Source: JBBQFC01 sp038321615
GTDB taxonomy: Bacteria > Bacteroidota > Bacteroidia > Flavobacteriales_D > Cryomorphaceae
DNA length: 25,805 nt
Reading direction: 5' to 3'
Assembly (NCBI GenBank): GCA_038321615.1
Contig: JBBQFC010000047.1
Coordinates: 1 to 25,805 of the forward strand
Positions within the stretch are counted from its first letter, which is position 1; each line of letters opens with the position of its first letter. A program made the translations under genes and the position numbers. The notes under the pieces are model-generated. The model saw only the letters and a list, made by a program, of their open reading frames with translations. It was not told where the DNA came from and did not search any database. Of the stretch, positions 23,142 through 25,805 are shown in pieces.

Positions 23142-25109
23142 CTATTCACTCTTTATAAATTTCCCTACGACACTCTTTCCCGAGCCTATGAGCTGAAGAA
23201 TATACATACCCGGATTAACATGGCTTAGGTCCAAATCGAACGGGCCGGCATTAAAATTACCGCTTAAAACGGTTCGGCCTTCTAAGCCAAGTATTCGATA
23301 TGACCCTTTAGGAATCGTCGTTCTGCATCTAACGAAAGCTCGACATGGGTTTGGGTATAAAACCAACTCACTTTTAGGCGGGTATTTCGATTCTTGCGTC
23401 GAGAGAATATTCGTTGCTGAATAAAAGGCAATAAAAGATGCATTGTTCTGGAATTCATAGTTGGGAGCCAATCCATTCGGGTCGAAGGCACTCGACGAAT
23501 TGCCGAAAATGTTTCCTTGAACTACAATCGTATCCCCCGAAAACCGGGATATATGTTCTATCGATGGATCGACAGTTTGAGCTTCGAACGGAATAATCCA
23601 AAATTCAACAAAATTCAAATTTTCGTCCAGCCAAGAAATTGACCAGCTTTTCCCAGCAGGTATTGCCTGTTCTAGAAATTCAATTTCACCCGTGCTATTT
23701 TCGCGGCGAAATATGGCATTCGCTGGTTCTACAGCATGATGCACATTGAGCCAGGCGAGTTTGTCGCCAACATTGAAAATATGTTCTTTAAATCCAGAAC
23801 CGTTAGTTGACATAACCACATGAGCAGAATTGTCAATTAAATCATAACTCAATTTCAATTCTGGCACACCAGTTGAAGTCACTTTGTAAACCGACTTGGA
23901 CGAAAAAGCAAATAGCGTCCCATTTAGGGCTGCGCTGTAGTTGACCGTGTTCCCCAAAAAATCGGTTGTAAAGAGCGTATCGCCATCAGAAAACGACGAA
24001 AAAGTAGAATGACTAAAGAATAAACTATTCCCTAATTCGGCAAAAGTGTAGGTGGTTGAAAAATAATCCATGTAGGCTGGGCTATTCAGACTTGTAGTAT
24101 CATTCGCACTATTATTAAAACCATAGAGGGGTATTGCCCATTCTTGCACTCCTTCGTTATTTTCTTTGGCCAGAAATGTGAAATAGGTTGAGTCATTAGG
24201 GTTCGTTTGCCATAAGTTGCCCGACGGGCTTATCGGCATGTTATTGCCTTGCACCATACCTATTCGATAGATACCCGTTCCACCGGATGCCGCGTGCATT
24301 GCTCGGGTTACCACCTGACCGTTAGACGATACTACCGGGATCACTTCGGTGACTCCAGTTTCGATATTAGTCCTATTGTGTAAATACCCCCAGTGTCCAG
24401 GAATGGTATTGTAGTTTTGATCCCAATTATGAGTATGCGAACTAAATAAATCAGTAGTAGTGATCAGTGAATTATCAGCAAGCAGAGCACCGCTATATGT
24501 GATATCTACATTTCTCAGATATAACATACGTCGCTGAAATCCATTGTAAATCGAACCCATATTCGAGTTATTCTGCCAATGATTAAGGTGATTTAAGTTG
24601 TCAGTATCCGTGTTGTATCCCAAGAGCAGATTATTTGAATAAACAATCTGTTGGGTGGAACTTAAAACGGGAATTGAACTTGTAAAAGGTGCATTATTAG
24701 TATTAGCCGTATATCCTTTGAAATACCAAGACGAGCCAATCCTTCCTAGTGGGTTGAACATACTCGAAAATGACCCGCCCCCAGGAAGTAAGATTTCGTC
24801 CAACCGATTGAACGATTGATCATAGAAAATTACTTTGTCAACGATGTTGCCCGGTAAATTGGAGATAAAGTCATCTTCCCAAATACCCACATTAATGTTG
24901 GTCTGACCTGTTCTAAAGAAAAAAATAAAGGTCGAGTCTGCAGGAAAAGAGTGAAGCTTCGAGACACCAATAGCAGGTGCTTCAGATTCGAAAAGCCTGA
25001 GGTGAATCAATTCGTTTGATTGCGAATACGCGATAGAGAGCTGTTGAAGGTTGAACATAAACAGCAGAGCCATAATCCTGAAGAACTTATGTTTATAGCA
25101 ACGCACCAT
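23142..25109 (-). CDS. T9SS-sorted secreted protein of unknown function
   Basis: About 655 residues from ATG at 25109. The N-terminus, MVRCYKHKFFRIMALLFMFN up to about IAYSQ, is a signal peptide; an ATG 11 codons further on is also possible. The mature part is rich in Asn, Ser, Thr and aromatic strands and matches no domain I know; it reads like repeated beta blades. The last 75 residues are a type A sorting domain: LVLYPNPCRAFVRC, GLEGRTVLSGNF, VNPGMYILQLI and a basic end. The frame is open to 25313, but that part overlaps the upstream gene and is rejected. It lies 40 bp behind the small six-cysteine protein in the same direction, possibly in one transcript. By eye it is more AT-rich than the central genes. 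Confidence 0.85.
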   Translation of the reverse strand: MVRCYKHKFFRIMALLFMFNLQQLSIAYSQSNELIHLRLFESEAPAIGVSKLHSFPADSTFIFFFRTGQTNINVGIWEDDFISNLPGNIVDKVIFYDQSFNRLDEILLPGGGSFSSMFNPLGRIGSSWYFKGYTANTNNAPFTSSIPVLSSTQQIVYSNNLLLGYNTDTDNLNHLNHWQNNSNMGSIYNGFQRRMLYLRNVDITYSGALLADNSLITTTDLFSSHTHNWDQNYNTIPGHWGYLHNRTNIETGVTEVIPVVSSNGQVVTRAMHAASGGTGIYRIGMVQGNNMPISPSGNLWQTNPNDSTYFTFLAKENNEGVQEWAIPLYGFNNSANDTTSLNSPAYMDYFSTTYTFAELGNSLFFSHSTFSSFSDGDTLFTTDFLGNTVNYSAALNGTLFAFSSKSVYKVTSTGVPELKLSYDLIDNSAHVVMSTNGSGFKEHIFNVGDKLAWLNVHHAVEPANAIFRRENSTGEIEFLEQAIPAGKSWSISWLDENLNFVEFWIIPFEAQTVDPSIEHISRFSGDTIVVQGNIFGNSSSAFDPNGLAPNYEFQNNASFIAFYSATNILSTQESKYPPKSELVLYPNPCRAFVRCRTTIPKGSYRILGLEGRTVLSGNFNAGPFDLDLSHVNPGMYILQLIGSGKSVVGKFIKSE

Positions 25110-25120
25110 AATTATTATGA

Positions 25121-25137
25121 GTTTGTAATCTACAAAC
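25121..25137. repeat. 17-bp inverted repeat in the gap before the T9SS cargo gene
   Basis: GTTTGTA-ATC-TACAAAC is a perfect 7-bp palindrome with a 3-nt centre, 11 nt upstream of the ATG at 25109 and 12 nt after the stop of the preceding gene. It could be an operator or a weak hairpin; there is no T run for a terminator. Its small size leaves room for chance. Confidence 0.45.
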
Positions 25138-25149
25138 CAGTCATGAAAA

Positions 25150-25551
25150 TTAATAAAAATCATAAGTCCATTTCTCCGAATTACCGTTAAAATACCAGCC
25201 TGCAAGGGATGTGTAACATGAAAGTGGATCGGCTCCATCTCCGAGATTTGGGATGCAAAGACTCGGAATATTAGGATCGGTATTGTAAGCCTTAACTTCC
25301 GAAGATCCTGCAATATTGAAGTCTATCAAAACATGACAAGCTTGCGAATTGCCAGGACAAGATTCTTCCCAATATGCCGCATTGGACGCAATGGTTTGTG
25401 TATCGGCCGTATTCGATGCGTCATTACACGTAACTTTCATGAATACGGGGCAATCCGATTTATTGCCAATTTGAAACTTTGGAGTTTCGTAATCAAAGAC
25501 TTGAGCGCTTACTGGTGAAACGCCAAAAACAATAACTCCCAAATAAATCAC
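25150..25551 (-). CDS. Small exported six-cysteine protein, start uncertain
   Basis: The open frame gives 133 residues from GTG at 25551. A hydrophobic signal core, GVIVFGVSPVSA, ends before QVFDYET. The mature part has six cysteines (34, 42, 65, 72, 99, 112), suggesting disulfides outside the cytoplasm, and no sorting domain. No family is recognised. The start is odd: GTG gives a signal peptide with no basic residues, while the frame continues upstream without stops through AsnAlaLeuLysArgSer, a good basic n-region, to a TGA at 25630-25632. There is no ATG, GTG or TTG in that part. The nearest ATG (25631-25633) is out of frame, separated by a (GT)n tract. Confidence 0.65.
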   Translation of the reverse strand: MIYLGVIVFGVSPVSAQVFDYETPKFQIGNKSDCPVFMKVTCNDASNTADTQTIASNAAYWEESCPGNSQACHVLIDFNIAGSSEVKAYNTDPNIPSLCIPNLGDGADPLSCYTSLAGWYFNGNSEKWTYDFY

Positions 25552-25605
25552 AGAAATTAAGAGCGATCGTTTGAGCGCATTAAAGAAAAAAATATTAGAA
25601 CTGAA
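25552..25605. other. Upstream region of the six-cysteine gene
   Basis: AT-rich 54 bp between the GT tract and the GTG start, with seven A at 25586-25592. On the minus strand it is open in the frame of the six-cysteine protein and encodes FSSNIFFFNALKRSLLIS, which may be the real start of its signal peptide. No TAnnTTTG box is seen. Confidence 0.4.
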
Positions 25606-25630
25606 TGTGTGTGTGTGTGCGTGTGTGTGT
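25606..25630. repeat. Interrupted (GT)n dinucleotide repeat
   Basis: Seven TG units (25606-25619), a C at 25620, then five GT units (25621-25630), 25 bp in all. It lies between an ATG on the minus strand (25631-25633) and the frame of the six-cysteine protein. Such tracts change length by slippage. A run of seven A lies nearby at 25586-25592. Confidence 0.9.
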
Positions 25631-25724
25631 CATCTTAGTCTAGTTTTTAATGTTCGACTAAAACAACAATTTAACAGCACTAACAATGCAAAAATTGATT
25701 TACGAAGATGTATCAGTTAAACTT

Positions 25725-25805
25725 CTAAAACTTCCACCGTACCTGCACCCGTACGTCGTTTCGCACATTGCCTTGAATTTCTTCGTTGCCGCTGCTTATT
25801 ACGTT
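25725..25805 (-). CDS. C-terminal end of a probable outer-membrane beta-barrel protein (partial)
   Basis: On the minus strand the window edge opens a 26-residue frame that ends VRNDVRVQVRWKF and a TAG at 25725-25727. Alternating hydrophobic residues ending in a terminal Phe are the usual last strand (beta signal) of outer-membrane proteins inserted by the BAM complex. Its orientation fits the next two genes. The rest lies outside the window, so the protein (receptor, TonB-dependent transporter or other barrel) cannot be named. The plus-strand frame over the same bases is less convincing. Confidence 0.55.
   Translation of the reverse strand, partial: NVISSGNEEIQGNVRNDVRVQVRWKF

Noticed and set aside
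25110..25313. Longer start of the T9SS cargo gene
   Set aside because: It overlaps the six-cysteine gene and delays the signal peptide by 68 residues.
25606..25630. GT tract as a CRISPR or coding repeat
   Set aside because: It is a plain dinucleotide microsatellite with no spacers, and reads as His-Thr only in frames that are not established as coding.
25686..25805. Plus-strand frame beginning MQKLIYEDVS at the right edge
   Set aside because: The minus-strand frame over the same bases ends in a typical outer-membrane terminal strand and matches neighbouring gene direction. It remains possible, since the frame is cut by the window.

Overview
The window looks like a chromosomal segment of a Bacteroidota bacterium, most likely from the Flavobacteriales or a neighbouring order. 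The evidence is three proteins ending in type IX secretion (T9SS) type A sorting domains, a PorX-type T9SS regulator, the LpxC-FabZ fusion typical of the phylum, no obvious Shine-Dalgarno sequences, and repeated matches to the Bacteroidota -7 promoter element TAnnTTTG just upstream of genes. Genus or species cannot be read from this sequence. No rRNA, tRNA, CRISPR array, transposase or integrase was seen; the gene content is mostly core, with exported proteins at both ends.

Layout. 1-2081: the end of a T9SS cargo gene faces an FG-GAP/PKD T9SS cargo gene across a strong bidirectional terminator. 2154-7020: rlmH, a small DUF4783-like exported protein, a GT4 glycosyltransferase, a glucosaminidase with two LysM repeats, an ACC deaminase/D-cysteine desulfhydrase-like PLP enzyme, and rnhB. 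7076-9811: a large membrane-anchored protein of unknown function. 9813-14260 (minus strand): a tightly packed lipid A operon, lpxD > lpxC/fabZ > lpxA > orphan ABC ATPase > efp. 14303-15565: an HD-domain phosphohydrolase, divergent from porX. 15662-19463: porX > tsaE > (tiny ORF) > ald > small membrane-anchored protein. 19444-20673: proline dehydrogenase. 20721-23047: aroB > aroA. 23142-25805 (minus strand): an unknown T9SS cargo, a small six-cysteine exported protein, and the last strand of an apparent outer-membrane beta-barrel protein.

Working together: lpxD, lpxC/fabZ and lpxA cover the early acylation steps of lipid A synthesis. aroB and aroA belong to the shikimate pathway. PorX controls the secretion route that would export the three sorting-domain proteins, while TsaE (t6A), EF-P and RlmH serve translation.

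Most interesting signals: (1) nine exact TAnnTTTG boxes and one or two one-mismatch boxes lie 4-49 nt upstream of genes. At four genes (rlmH, the PLP enzyme, rnhB, lpxD) the box ends exactly 4 nt before the start codon, which predicts leaderless mRNAs. (2) An interrupted (GT)n tract precedes the small exported protein. The only upstream ATG is out of frame by an amount that gaining one repeat unit, or losing two, would correct, suggesting a phase-variable switch. (3) A 173-bp segment between tsaE and ald is bounded by perfect 14-bp inverted repeats and abuts the ald promoter box.
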